Assembly (NCBI RefSeq): GCF_001949145.1
Contig: NW_019091408.1
Location: forward strand, 746,335-810,334
Length of the DNA: 64,000 bases
Direction: 5' to 3'
Source: Acanthaster planci
Taxonomy: Eukaryota > Echinodermata > Asteroidea > Valvatida > Acanthasteridae
Made by a program: the position numbers and the translations under genes. Below are positions 32,810-44,559 of this stretch, in pieces. The notes under the pieces were generated by a model that worked only from the letters and a program-made list of their open reading frames with translations, was not told the DNA's origin and made no database searches. The first letter of the stretch is position 1. Each line of letters begins with the position of its first letter.

Positions 32810-34530
32810 CTTGAGTATCTCTTGGGACCACGCAGGGTGCGCAGACAGGAAGACCAACGTAAGAATCAGGAATGCATCCGTCCACGATAGTATGGAAGTG
32901 ATTGCCCGGAGACCAGCACCAGGAAACCGTATTCTAGGGATTGTGAACTGAAATGACTACCCGTGCAACTGCAGGTCGACGCTCTAATCCGCATCATCTG
33001 CCGGAGAAAGCCTTCTGCGTAACAAGTAACCACATGGTAACTGATGTAACACTTTCATTCGCTGCCAGACTTTGTGCAATTTATCCAAGCCCTTGTTAGT
33101 CTCGGAGATGTGTTGGCCAAGCGTCTGGAAGGGCTTCAAGCAGGTTGGACTACACTTCAGCCAAGACGCTACCATGGAGAGATCAAGGAACTGTAAAGAG
33201 CTTTGCCTATATGGTGTATGTAATTGGTGTGGCGCCCCACATGCAAGCAGTGGAAAATTGTAACAGGATTTTTTTTCATAGTTTAGTGTTCTAATTCCTT
33301 TGCATGTTTTACCTTTTTTTTTTATTAAGTAATGCCTTATTCATTAGGTTTAGGTTGACTCTATACATGCCTGTACAACATGCATGTGTGCAGAACTCTT
33401 ACTCTAGTGCTGTTTGATATGCTAAGTCTTGTTCATTAAGGCAGAAATCTTACTGCTGTATAACGATATGTAGTCTTAACTCTTAGTTTTATTAGACAAT
33501 TTCGGCAAACAGAAAATCTGCTCACGTATCACGTATCTTTTTTCGCCGATGACTTCATCACTTTAGGCAGTCTTGTTACACGTAATACGGAAAAGTTCCA
33601 CGGACGGCGACGTATGGAAGTAGCTTGGAACGGAATCGGTACGTATGAAATTTAGGTTTTGCACACCATATTATTAGTACCAAATTGTATTTCGCGACAC
33701 TTGTATCGTTTGTTTGGAAAGCAATGTCTTTGAGTTAAATGTGGGGTGAATAAATTACGTTTTTGAAGAAATTAGCGCCACCCATGTTGCTACGTTGCTG
33801 CGTGCATCATTACGTACGGACGTGCGGGTTATTCCAAAACTAAATTTTTGAAAACCTTATACGTGCCCGTGTTCGTGCTGTGTAACGGGGATAAGTGTAC
33901 GGACACAAACAATTTAACTTACATGCTAATACTGTCTATTCTATAGCTTAAAATACTCTTATCGACGATATTGATACTGTGGTGATAGTGGTGAGTTGGT
34001 ATACTGCTTAATACATACTGAGGTGATAATCGATATGTTGTCCCTGCACATCTCTCTGCCCTGGGTCGGACAGCCATGCATCCATGGTCTAGTATAGTGT
34101 TAATAAACACTAGGCAGGAGGCTTGATTACGCGACGAACATCTAACAAAAGAAGCACAGTGCACTAACAACGAGCGTCCATTGTTATTTCACCGAACTTC
34201 TTTTGTTAGATGTTCATAGTGTTATACGCACCTGTTTCTTGCTCATTAGTATGTATAAGTCTTTTCTACTGCAGTGCTGCACAATGCAGCAGTGGCCAGG
34301 GGCGTTTGGGAATTTGTACTCTCATGCGCAGCACTGCACTCATTGAAGGACACTGTCATGACTTTAGAGAAACTATATTATGTTCTTGTCACAGAATATC
34401 AGCTGCTTCCCTTTCGATTACATGCACCTCTTTGATTTGATTTTAGAATTTCCTTTGGATTTTTCTTCTTTCGTCTTTGTTTCTTAGTAGCTAACTGTAA
34501 GCAAACCTTTTTGAAATTATACATTCTGAC
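32810..34530. other. No gene seen
   Basis: Short frames without recognisable domains. 34120-34215 contains a local inverted pair around ACATCTAACAAAAGAAG (34138-34154) and CTTCTTTTGTTAGATGTTC (34198-34216), probably a small foldback. Confidence 0.45.
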
Positions 34531-34540
34531 TGAATAAATT

Positions 34541-36041
34541 ACGGTGGCCCACAACTGTCACGGCAAAAGCAAAAGGGTCACAGCAAAAGCAAAAGCGCCA
34601 CGGCAAAGGCAAAAGGGTCACGGCAAAAGCAAAAGCGCCACGGCAAAAGCAAATCCCTCACGGCAAAAGCAAAAGGGTCGCAGCAAAAGCAAAAGGGCCC
34701 CGGCAAATGCAAATTCCTCACTGCAAAGCAAAAGGGCAACGGCAAAAGTAAAACCGCTACGGCAAAAGCAAAGCATCACGGCAACTGAAAAGCAAGCGCC
34801 ACAGCATACCGAACAAATGGCTAGGAATCAGTGTACTATAGTACTGTGCAACCCCAGTTTTTCCCTATAATAGCAATAATGAATAATTTTTGTCAAGTCC
34901 GCCAAAAATCAATGCTCAGTACGCTTCGAGAAGATCACATAAATTAGAGCAAATAATAAAATTGTGCTAAAAGCTAAATTGAAAAACAATGGGCAATGAA
35001 AAAAATAACTTAACCAGTAAAAACTATGAAACTTCAAATACGCTATTGAAACCAACCACAAAATACATTTACTGTGTAACTTAAAACACTCTTTATAAAA
35101 TGTTAAGTTATGAATAGCCTAAAAACCCACAAAGATAAGAAATAGCTAGATACAAACGAAACACAGCTGGAGCAAAACCACGACAACAGGGGGACATGGG
35201 CAAACCCATATAAGTGTGTATTTGCCTGCAACTGGGACCCCCTATTGCTCCTCTTTTGTTTGTACTTTAACTTTTTTACAGGACCACCCATATGTTTTGT
35301 ACAAAGTTGTCAATCGGGGACCCTCTGTCAATCGGGGACCTTATTGTCCTCTATTGTTCAAGGTCCCCAATTGAATGCAGAAACAAACTCAGAAACACAA
35401 TTAGCCAAAAGATAGTTAAGCAAGTGGTTTGGTGTGTCATCTATCGGAAGCAATAACATGTCCCAAAACCAAGTTCGGAGCATTTTCTAACATAACACTA
35501 AGAACACTAAGACCATGCACGCAGTCATAGGATTTGTGCACAGGGTGGTGTCTGTGTCATGTACACCCTCTCCCAGCTCCTGTGATTTTGCAAGGAATGA
35601 GTTCTAGTTTGATTAAAACAAATCATTTATAGCCTAGATATCAATCACAACAAACGAGGACGACGAAAAGCTAGTCTTGTCCACAGTTGGAGCAGAAATT
35701 GCCCGCATTTCTGTCGTGTCCGCAGTTGCTGCAAAACATGGTTTACTGTTATGCGTGGTGTTCAAGCAATAATAATCAACTTCACCTCACCGGTGTGCTG
35801 ACCAGTACACTTAATAGTATTCCACTCCATGGTTCGCTGCGATCCGTGTATGCGTGTGCCATGGCCCTTTTGCTTTTGTCGTGAGAAATTTGCTGTTGCG
35901 GTGGCCCTTTTGCTTTTGCCGTGGCGTTTTTGCTTTTGCCGTGGCGCTTTTGCTTTTGCCGTGGCGCTTTTGCTTTTGCCGTGGCCCTTCTGCTTTTGCC
36001 GTGACCCCTTTGCTTTTGCCGTGACAGTTGTGGGCCACCGT
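34541..36041. mobile_element. Non-autonomous DNA element with 20-bp tandem-repeat inverted ends
   Basis: Starts ACGGTGGCCCACAACTGTCA and ends with its exact reverse complement at 36022-36041. Each end continues inward as tandem 20-base units of the form CACGGCAAAAGCAAAAGNGN: about 12 units at 34557-34800 and about 8-9 at 35865-36026. The middle (34870-35860) is unrelated AT-rich DNA without a transposase. Flanks are AATAAATT (34533-34540) and AATAAATA (36042-36049), a plausible 8-base target duplication with one difference. Open frames in the repeats are artefacts. Confidence 0.75.
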
Positions 36042-36315
36042 AATAAATACATATTGTAGCCACTGGAAAAGAACATGTTGCGGTCAGATACATGTACATG
36101 TACCTTCCTCGATCCTACAAATTTAAAAGACCTATCCAAAGCTTTCTTGATATACTGGACCATTCTAAGGATTCTGAACTGAAATGGACTATATATACCC
36201 AATTACGCTTGACTCATTTTCAGTCTTCTTTTGTTATTTCCAATGTGTTTTAGGAACTTTTTGGTTTTCAAGATACAGCGAATTTAATTCATGACCAGAA
36301 GCTTCATGTACAATA

Positions 36316-36364
36316 CAGGTACATGTACATGTACTGTATGCATGTACTGTACTTGTACATGTAG
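36316..36364. repeat. ACATGTAC-type simple repeat
   Basis: GGTACATGTACATGTACTGT and variants; low-complexity palindromic words. Confidence 0.7.
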
Positions 36365-36369
36365 GTATT

Positions 36370-37470
36370 CGCAGACCGTCTGTGTAAGAAAATACCAACA
36401 AGCCAATTGTTCTTACAACAGATCATAAAAGGATATGATTGACTAAATATAACTGAGTCTAAAAATAACAAAAACACTTAACTTACCTCCATAAAACCAC
36501 AAACATCCTGCACAAACCAAATACACAGTTCAAACATTCGACAGGTTTAAGTCGCAAAAGTGAGATGTAGATAGAGTTGTTTCACCTATCAGTTTTTTAC
36601 CTCAATCCAAACAAGACTCTCATCCAAATCTTCACTCCTGCCAAACACTTCCATCTATCGGACTCCTTCCTAAGTTAAATAAACAAACCTCCCCTTCTTT
36701 TCCTGTTCATTTGGGCATGTTCCGAAGTGATATCAAACAGCCAGCAGACTGGTGCCGGACCCTTGGGTCAGGAAACACACCCTCTATTTAGCTAAGTGAC
36801 AACATACATGTTTGTATGATTTACATGTATGTATAACCCAAAGACATGCCCGTTGGTAGCCACTTGTACACACATCAATCAGACACTCAGTGACCCTAAT
36901 AAAGGGTGAACCATGTACAACTATATGTATATTAATACATGTGCACCAAACTTACTCCCAGCATTGTGGAGTCCGATATCCTACTAAGTCGTGGGAGCAG
37001 GGCCGACGTCGGGCCCCACAGTTCTGGAGATATACACGTTCACCAAACTGCAATTTGACTGATAGTTTTTCTACAGTTCTTGGGAAGCTCTCTATGAATA
37101 CACATACTCAGCATTTTCATTTGGGGTTTGATTTGGCTTTTATGAAGAGGAAAGGTTCGAATTTTTTCACAAATTCCACCAATTTAATGTGCCTTTTTCT
37201 TTCCATGTAGCGTAGTTGGATGAGTATTTTGATGATCAGCCATACGTAATGTTATCGTCACCGCTGTGTCTTCTACTCCATTGCTTAATATTTAACCTTA
37301 AGTGAACATTTCCCTTATTTTGAGTCACAATTTTCATGATAATCCCCATAAAATCCAGTCAGTTTTCCTTTGATCATACCTGTTGGTATTTTCAGCTTGT
37401 AGTCTTTGGTTGCGCGTTTGCCACGTAGTCGAGCGTGGCTGAACGTTTTCGGATTCATTTGCGTCCACGC
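36370..37470. other. No gene seen
   Basis: The open frame at 36890-37210 has no recognisable motif, no splice context and no homologue in the window. Confidence 0.45.
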
Positions 37471-37479
37471 TCCCAACCA

Positions 37480-38085
37480 ACTCACATCGTCCCATGTCTG
37501 TAGCCACCTCTTGTAAGTACATTTTGTTTTGTAAATAGCAGCTGTATTTCCGAGGATTAATTTTCACCTCCAATTTATCTCTGTGGCCTACGTTGTAAGT
37601 GTGCAAAAGGAATCCAGTTGACGCCAAAATAATCTGGTATTCCTCAGGGCCCTTGTAATCGATACATTTTCACTTGCCATAATTATAATTCACAGCGATG
37701 TTTGCTTCAGACTTTTTAAGTACTTATAAGAATATTAATTCAGGATTCGTAATAAGGAATTGTGTAACATTGATGTAAATGTATCTTTTTGCCATTCGTT
37801 ATCTTTACAGCACCCTGATATGACTATGTGAGCCCCAGAAAAGCCAGCATATATCCGTTATCCGATTATTATTGCAAATGACAATGTATGGAACAAGGCC
37901 GTGGCCTCTGAGAAATGCCAGATAATTTTGGCGTCAACTGGATCCCTTTTGCACACTTAGAAAACACCCGTAAAACGTAGACCACCGTGAGAGATAAATT
38001 GGAGGCGAAATTAATCTTCGGAAAAATAGCTGCTATTTATAAAACAAAATGTACTTACAACAGGTGGCTACAGAAATAGGACGAA
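37480..38085. repeat. Foldback (long inverted repeat) abutting copy B
   Basis: 37480-37630 is the reverse complement of about 37922-38085: TTTTGGCGTCAACTGGAT, then CTTTTGCACACTTA, GAGATAAATTGGAGG and CAAAATGTACTTACAA in both arms, with one ~17-base indel. The spacer is about 290 bases. The right arm ends 10-15 bases before homology to copy A begins at 38098. Confidence 0.8.
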
Positions 38086-38097
38086 ATGGTACTGTGG

Positions 38098-39650
38098 GAA
38101 AGTAGTCAGTAACTCTTCGGGTTTGTTTCTAAATTTGAACAACAATGAATCACTAAACAAGGACATTTCAGAAGTTTTTGTTCGCATGTCAGTGCAACAC
38201 TGAAGCTTTTTCCCCTGAATAACACCATCGTGAGTTTTGCTCATTAATTTCGAAATTCGAAGCAACATAAAACCTCGAAGACCTCAAAATACCTTTTAAA
38301 TAAAAAAAACCCACAATAATCAGCAGGTTAATGAAAGACAAAGGTACATTTTCAGGTATTGCCAAACAGATTGCCTTGATAGACCCTGCAATGATAATAC
38401 TGGGAATACCCATTTGAAAAGAGAGGACGGCATAAAAAATTGCATGGATGGCCGTATTGAATTTCCACCTGAAAAGAAGTTAAAGCTACATGAATTTCAA
38501 ATATCAACACCATATAAATTAAATATCAATATTTATAACCCCATAACCATTTTAATGTAAAAATAAACACGATTTAAAACAAATATATAGCAGATGACCT
38601 GGAAGTTGAAACCCAACTCAATAAATGCAAAAGTATAAACCGCTGTAGACCTCATATCAGCATTTATATTGCGTCATAATAATATCATTATTCTATTAGA
38701 AGATTTCAATGCTTTAAAATGCAGCATTATTTAAGATGACTTGACTATGACTCAGTTACCCAGTTTTGTTTCAGAAAACTCAACGTTTTGTTCCCTCGGG
38801 TGCACGTGATAACAGAATCTTTATGTTGAATTCCTAAACAGGCAAAGACTCAAGTTTGCACTCGCCCACTAAGGGATTCTCACTTAATAGGCCTATCGGC
38901 CCTTGGCTTACTGGTTATGAATGGTATAATTCTGTTTCGAATGTTGCAATTGTGTATCAGGCGCATAAATATGTCAGTGATGTGACAAATCAGCACTATT
39001 TTCATTTTCCAGAAATTTCATTTGTTAAACGTAAGAACGATTACACCAGCTAAAACATCTGATGCAAGAACGTCAACTGAAAGCTTTTGACAACAAACAT
39101 GTCAGCTACATCCCTCCAATAGACTGACTGCGCCAGCTAAATCACGTGACTTATAGTGGGTATCAATGCCATAGCAACGTGTGTTTTTTTGTGTTGTTTA
39201 CAAACAACAGAACAAAGTTACGGTATAATACCCTGCACATCATAAGTCTGAGTAGTTACCTACCGACAGCTTTATTTTTTGGCAAATGATACTTCGGAGA
39301 CACTTTGCTTTTAGTGGACGCCGTGTTTGTTGATATTTAATGCCCACTACAGGTCATGTGACTTAGTGGGAGCAATCGGTCAACTGGATAGGCTTACATA
39401 ATAAAGATCTGGGTCTGGTTAATGAGCAGAAGTCTAAATACTATAATGATTAGAACGCTTCTTTCAGATCTGGCCATCCTGAAAAATGGCATCGGCAGTT
39501 AAAAATATTGGTTATTTCAAAGTTGACCTAAGTATCGATTTAACATGCGTATATGGAGCTCAAAGATCATCTTGCTAACATTTGTAATCAAGTACCTGCT
39601 TTAGATAACAAATAGTTACCATAATATTTGCCATTGGAGCCCCACCTCTA
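38098..39650. other. Duplicated non-coding DNA
   Basis: Counterpart of 6425-8500. 39255-39590 has no counterpart in copy A. No gene seen. Confidence 0.55.
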
Positions 39651-39949
39651 ATATATCGTTACCAAGTTCTAACAGAAATGAACCTTCTTAATTCACCAAA
39701 AGCCGGTAGTCCTTTGGATTTGCCTGTTAGATCAATTAAGGAATTGTTTGTTGAAATTGCCAATCTTTGAAACTTTTTGAATAAATGTACTGAACAACAA
39801 GTTTTTCCTGGATTGTAGAGAACTGCTACAATCATTCCCGTACCTAAAGACAGCGAAATCTCTTTTTTTAAAACCAATTAACACCAATTGCACTCACTCT
39901 CATTTTGGCACGCATATTTGAATCATTCATAGCTGAATGAATTTTATAG

Positions 39950-40330
39950 GATTATAAAGATGAACAAAGAAATTGACTGGAGCGGGATTAGAACCTGAGG
40001 CCTCTGGAATACCGTACCAGTGCAACTGCTGTCAGTTTCCCTACATGATTTGTTTCATGATTTATGTTAAAAAAAGCCGTATCCTCTTTGAGTGATCCCT
40101 GTTTACCACTTCCCAGGTTGTATGTAATATTGGGGTGTGATCCCTGGTTACATGGTGTTTCAGGTTTAATGGCTTCTGGCTATAGCGCCCCCGAACAGAG
40201 ATATTGACAAATGGGATGAGCCACCAACATAGGGCTGGGTAGCTCAGTTGGTAGAGCACTGGTACAGTATTCAAGAGGCCGCGGGTTCAAATCCCGCTCC
40301 AGTTAACTTCTTTGTGGATCTTATAGGACA
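39950..40330. repeat. Foldback built from tRNA-like SINE heads
   Basis: 39952-40037 is the reverse complement, with scattered differences, of 40250-40330. Both arms carry the B-box side of the tRNA-like sequence (GACTGGAGCGGGATTAGAAC at 39974-39993; GCGGGTTCAAATCCCGC at 40281-40297). The 40050-40230 spacer is unique. It interrupts the LINE relic. Confidence 0.65.
40232..40308 (+). repeat. tRNA-like sequence (SINE head or tRNA pseudogene)
   Basis: Good D arm (GCTCAGTTGGTAGAGC) and perfect T arm (GCGGGTTCAAATCCCGC), i.e. pol III A and B boxes. The acceptor stem pairs in only part (the first bases GGG face TTA), the anticodon stem has mismatches, and the loop lacks T33. With a matching inverted arm at 39952-40037, a repeat is favoured over a working tRNA gene. 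Confidence 0.6.
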
Positions 40331-41084
40331 TCAAGTGAAATCTAGATATTAAACAATACGGTGATATGAAGGGTTTGTAGCACAACGCAATACTTGGCAG
40401 ATCTCTTAAATTTCATTTGTGTCGGATTTGATAATGCCAGGTCATTTTGCTCAGTTTTGTAAGATTGAGTTTACCAAAGCTTTTGATCATCATACAATTG
40501 TAATCCCAAAGCTATTAGACCATGGAGTCATTGTACCTATTGTTTGCAGCTTTCTCACCAAACGTGTAAATTGAATGATCAGATCTCTTCTACTCCTACA
40601 ATTACATGTGGGGTGCTACCGAGTTCAAAGTTGGGTTCTATTTTTGACACTTGCCAACGATGCTGCAATACACTTTTGCATACGATGAAAGTATGTATGA
40701 CTACCTGACAGTTGGTGATATTATGAAACTTGGGGATCAATCACAGTTAAGAATCTCACCATCATGATCTCTCTTGATGTTGTCAACAACATAAGCCATC
40801 CAAATGTCAAAATATGATTATCAGCTATTTAAGAGGTAATGTGCCGAAATATGTGCTTTCAACTAATGGGGCAAACCTACATCAGGTTTCACGTTTAAAA
40901 TTATTTGAAAACACAATTCGGAATGATTTGAAGTGGAATTTACATGCTGCTCTCCAGAGTTTCTCAAATATTATACATATTACATAATCTCAATAAGCCA
41001 GTGCTCCCACTACCAACGTGGTTACCTGTTTATACTGCCTTTATCAGACTCATATTGGAATAGGCCCCTATACATGACCTGTAT

Positions 41085-41271
41085 GCATGCAGTGGCGTAT
41101 CCAGCTTTTGGTGTTATGGGGGCAAATCCAAGATTGAATGCGGCTTCGGGCTCATTCAACATGATGTTTGGGGTAAAAAAAGATCAAAAGCCTTACTCAC
41201 GGTCCCAACGTCCTTGCCTTTTATTTGCTTGTGCAAATTGCCCCCATCCCCACCCCCCCAGATACGCCACT
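41085..41271. mobile_element. Small hAT-like MITE
   Basis: CAGTGGCGTATCC near the left (41090-41102) and GATACGCCACT at the right (41261-41271) are inverted ends. An exact 8-base direct repeat ACCTGTAT flanks it (41077-41084 and 41272-41279), the hAT target length. Five extra bases (GCATG) precede the left terminal repeat. It is nested in the LINE relic. Confidence 0.75.
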
Positions 41272-41334
41272 ACCTGTATCACATTCATCAATCTCAAAAG
41301 AACAAAGTAATTCGATTGAAAGAGTGCAAACACA

Positions 41335-42150
41335 TGTATGTTCACTCCTTCCACTTAGTTTGTGCGCATGCGCTAAAATACGGTAAAGTCATGGTCTTCT
41401 TTGTTGCTTGTTGAAATGGCGACGCTGGCCAGCAAACGGTTATACGAAAACCCATCAGCGGAGATCTCCTGCATTGTGTAAAAGTTTGCTGAATTTATAC
41501 CACAAAAATATTATCACGCTTATTTTCATTTTGTGATGCGTTTCTTGTTAATCATAAGTGACTTCTCGGAGAAAATGGGGTGGAAGATGTCTGTGTATGC
41601 TACATTTCATAACGCAAAAGAGGGTATTTTACAAACGAAATTTTGAATTATTCCCAGATTTTCCCATACATGCTATATATCTTAGTAATTGAAATAGTGT
41701 TTGGAAAAGGATACCATGTTATGTTTAAATTATTGCGAATTGGCTTTCGTTAGTTTTATCAATTTCAACTTTGGCTCACTATCTGTCGATTAATGGTCGG
41801 CCATGATGTATGTGTGCAAATGTGTACGTACTTGTACATATATCATGTACACGTACTCCATCAACGCGCAAATAGGCCTAAATGCACTTCTATGGACAAA
41901 TGATTCTTGTGCGAAAAATTCAATTTGCAATAACTTGAAAATACTACTGATGATTATATCAGGTCTTCATACACAAGGTACTTTATTTCATTAGTTTGGA
42001 TAATTCATTTTACCGCATCTACGGTCAAATGCATTATACATACATGACTTTCTTTGGCACACTTGGTCTTGCCTATTGCTGGCATATGAAATTTCCCTGT
42101 CAGGTATTTGCTACATTAAACGTCATCCCATTGGCATCCTGCTAGATTCA
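41335..42150. other. No gene seen
   Basis: AT-rich sequence within the copy-B-only block. No motif recognised. Confidence 0.45.
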
Positions 42151-42154
42151 TTTA

Positions 42155-42630
42155 TTCATGTTTCTCTGTAATGGACCAATGAGAGCTGGCCAAATCGTGC
42201 AATCTCGGGGAGAAGGCGCGAACGATAGGATTAAGTGTCACTTTTGCTGCAGCTATTAAACGAGCAACTTCGTTCATTTCGTTTTCCGGTGAGGCGGTAT
42301 ATTTTTCTGGGTTTTGTACCTTGGATGGACCTTGGAACATACCTTCGTCTGGAGCTGCGGGTGCCAGCAAGCTTTTGCCACATCCAGGGTGTCTTCTCTT
42401 GGGAGGTACTTTGGTTTTCCTGTGCCTCGCCAGATATCATCTTGGCCTTTGTGGAAGTTTCACTAAACGTTTGGCCAAGGCCTTGCCTACACAGCCCAGC
42501 TATGTACGGCAGATATTTCGCCCCCTTGGTCTGCGCTGCTGGCGCCATACCGCTTGCCTTGCATGGATTTTGTTTGAAGAATATCTGTTTCCAGCGGCAG
42601 TGTTAACGTTGCCGGTCTTCTAGGGAGCCT
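42155..42630 (-). other. Unassigned open stretch
   Basis: Overlapping minus-strand frames (one ending EMNEVARLIAAAKV...SHWSITEKHE) and plus-strand frames are open here with higher GC than surroundings. No domain was recognised. It may be the leader of the element at 42663-44520 or an unrelated exon. Confidence 0.2.
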
Positions 42631-42662
42631 ACTTCACCAATTGAGTCGGCAACATCTTCGAC

Positions 42663-44520
42663 ATGCCCCGGCCGAGCCGCGGCGGTGGGAGACCCTGTGC
42701 CCTCCTACAAAACGTCGGCAGCCTACTGCGCGCCCCCGCTAACAGGACCGGGCCAGTTTCCGGCGGTACACCTGTGTTGTCTCCAACGATGCCGGTGCAG
42801 ACGGCAAGTATAGTGGAGCACCCCATCAAGGATCAGTCTTGGTCTACGGCAACTTCGTGTGCTGCTATGTCTGCAACAGCTGCAGGAGCTACAACCAGTG
42901 CTGACAGCATGGGCAGAGCTACCGCGAGCGGGATGCCTACAGCTGGACCGACCACTACAGCTACAAGTGTCGACTGGGATCCCTGCCCAGCGCCTTTTTC
43001 CTGTTCGCCCCACGTTAGAACGGGTGCGCTTGTACATGGTACCTTGTGGGGTACCGGAACAATGGAAGGTACCCCACAAGGCCAGTTTTGATCCTTGTGG
43101 GGTACTAAAGTGGTACTGCACAAGAATTTCACGAAATAAATACTTCAAACTTACTCAAAAAGGAGGAATTTTCAAGTGCCATTCATCTGTCGCAAAATAA
43201 AGTGTTTAGGCCTATATAAGGGACATACGGTCAAAATTTCAACCCAGGAAACTAAATTTGGTTGAAATGGCAGTGACTTGAATTTTTTTCGTGTTGTGTG
43301 GGAGTGTTATACACGATAACAAAGGAAATACCCCACAAGTATACATATGTAAGGGTGTGTGAGTTTGGCAATGCGCCACCGTGTTGGGACTGTGGACACT
43401 ACCCTCCGCGTTGGGCCTAGTACTAGTTTAATGTTAGCAGCAGTGTCATTTCTGGGTCCTCTGTTGAACTTTGCTATGGGCCTAATGGGGCTAGGTTTGC
43501 ATCTGGGGTTGGTTTTAATGCGGGGGCTGGTGAAAATTTATTATTTATAGCTTGTTTATAGGCATGGGCTTAGCGTGAATATGCTGGGAGGCAACGCAGC
43601 GCTTGGTCACCATTCTTTGCCGGCATTACCACCCGTTCAATCAGTGTACAGTGCCGACGCTCCCCTTACTGTGCCGAGGCTGCCGACCGATACCAGTTCA
43701 AACGGGGGAATGGGCCAGAGTCGAAACGTCGTGGGGGGTAAAGCCAGCTTGCTGTATAGTAGGCCTCGTCCAATCTTTTCGGCACCAGATGGTTTTTCCT
43801 CCGGGGGTTTAGACCTTTATGTTTCACAGGCGACAAAAGAGAAAATTTGGAAAAGTGAATATATTGATTTGGCGACCCTCTATAGTTATAATGCTGTCTC
43901 GGCCTTATCGAATGCAAATGCTAGCCCCTCCATGACACTGGAAGGGGGCCAAGTGGTTCTGCAGCTTGCGGCTACCCAGAGGTAGAAAATTGATTCCATT
44001 GACAAATGGACTAGCGCTTTCCATGTTTTATGGCAGTTTTGTAACATGTCATCCAGGGCGTGTCGCACAGCTTTTGAAGTATGTCGAACCGCCAAAGAAA
44101 GTTGCTTTGCAATTTCCAGGCAGTAGGGTTGGCGTTTCTTCGATGACAAGTTCCATTTGCGCCAGGAATGTTACCGCCTTCGTTCGTGGGCAGAGCTGGA
44201 TGTTGAGCTGTAGGCCACAGTAGCAGCTGCATTTAGTTTATCCCGGGCTAGCAACACGTTTGCCAAACCTGCTTCGACCAAAGGCGGCGTCAGAGCTGGC
44301 GTACCTTCCAGGCAGTCTATGTTGCGGTCTGGGCAAGTTTGTTTCAACTTCAACTCAGACAAAGGGTGCCACTGGCAGGGGTGTAAGTTTGCGCATAAAT
44401 GTAGACGGTGCGGGATCGTTGGATATGCTGCTTTTGCCTGTAACAATCGCCCAAGGTCTGGCGTTGTGGGGAGTGCACCAATTTAGGACTTACCACCTCT
44501 ATAAGTTTCCTTATTAGGAC
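42663..44520 (+). pseudogene. Gag-like protein of an unidentified (YR/DIRS-like) retroelement
   Basis: A proline/threonine/alanine-rich leader (42663-43091, starting MPRPSRGGGR), a gap with stops, then 43575-43985 continuing past a stop through broken frames to about 44515. Recognisable parts: LDLYVSQATKEKIWKSEYID, an aromatic FFDDKFHLRQ...W-E-L-D-V-E-L block, and a C-terminal cysteine cluster of form C-x-x-F-N-x-D-x-G-C-x(4)-C-x-F-x-H-x-C-x-x-C (about 44335-44405). That cluster is the CCCH-type finger common in Gag-like ORFs of DIRS/Ngaro-type elements. No RT or recombinase follows before 45845. Non-functional because of stops; the class is an inference. Confidence 0.45.
43042..43105. repeat. 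CCTTGTGGGGTACC inverted/direct repeats
   Basis: CCTTGTGGGGTACC (43042-43055) is perfectly inverted at 43068-43081, with a third 13-base direct copy at 43093-43105. A related CCCCACAAGTA lies near 43333. Confidence 0.7.
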
Positions 44521-44559
44521 AATTTGTAAGTCCTTGTATATTGTTACCGTAACCGTTGT

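Larger units (their letters stand above)
39655..41330 (+). pseudogene. LINE reverse transcriptase relic (copy B, longer)
   Basis: N-terminal RT block at 39655-39930 (VFPGL, RTATIIPVPKDSEI), then a foldback insert, then the RT core in broken frames at 40430-41080: EFTKAFDHHTIVIPKLLDHG, ICSFLTKR-like residues and NDAAIHF. The C-terminal block follows (LYILHNLNKPVLPLPTWLPV, YTAFIRLILE), a hAT MITE at 41085-41271, and the last stretch to about 41330. Many stops. Being longer than the copy A fragment, it shows that A lost this part. Confidence 0.65.

Noticed and set aside
34544-34870. Regularly spaced 20-base repeats as a CRISPR array
   Set aside because: Units are directly tandem without spacers, with an inverted partner array, in eukaryotic DNA; fits transposon ends.
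36890-37210. 106-codon plus-strand open frame
   Set aside because: No motif or supporting context.
40232-40308. Functional tRNA gene
   Set aside because: Acceptor and anticodon stems pair poorly, T33 is missing, and an inverted partner exists at 39952-40037.
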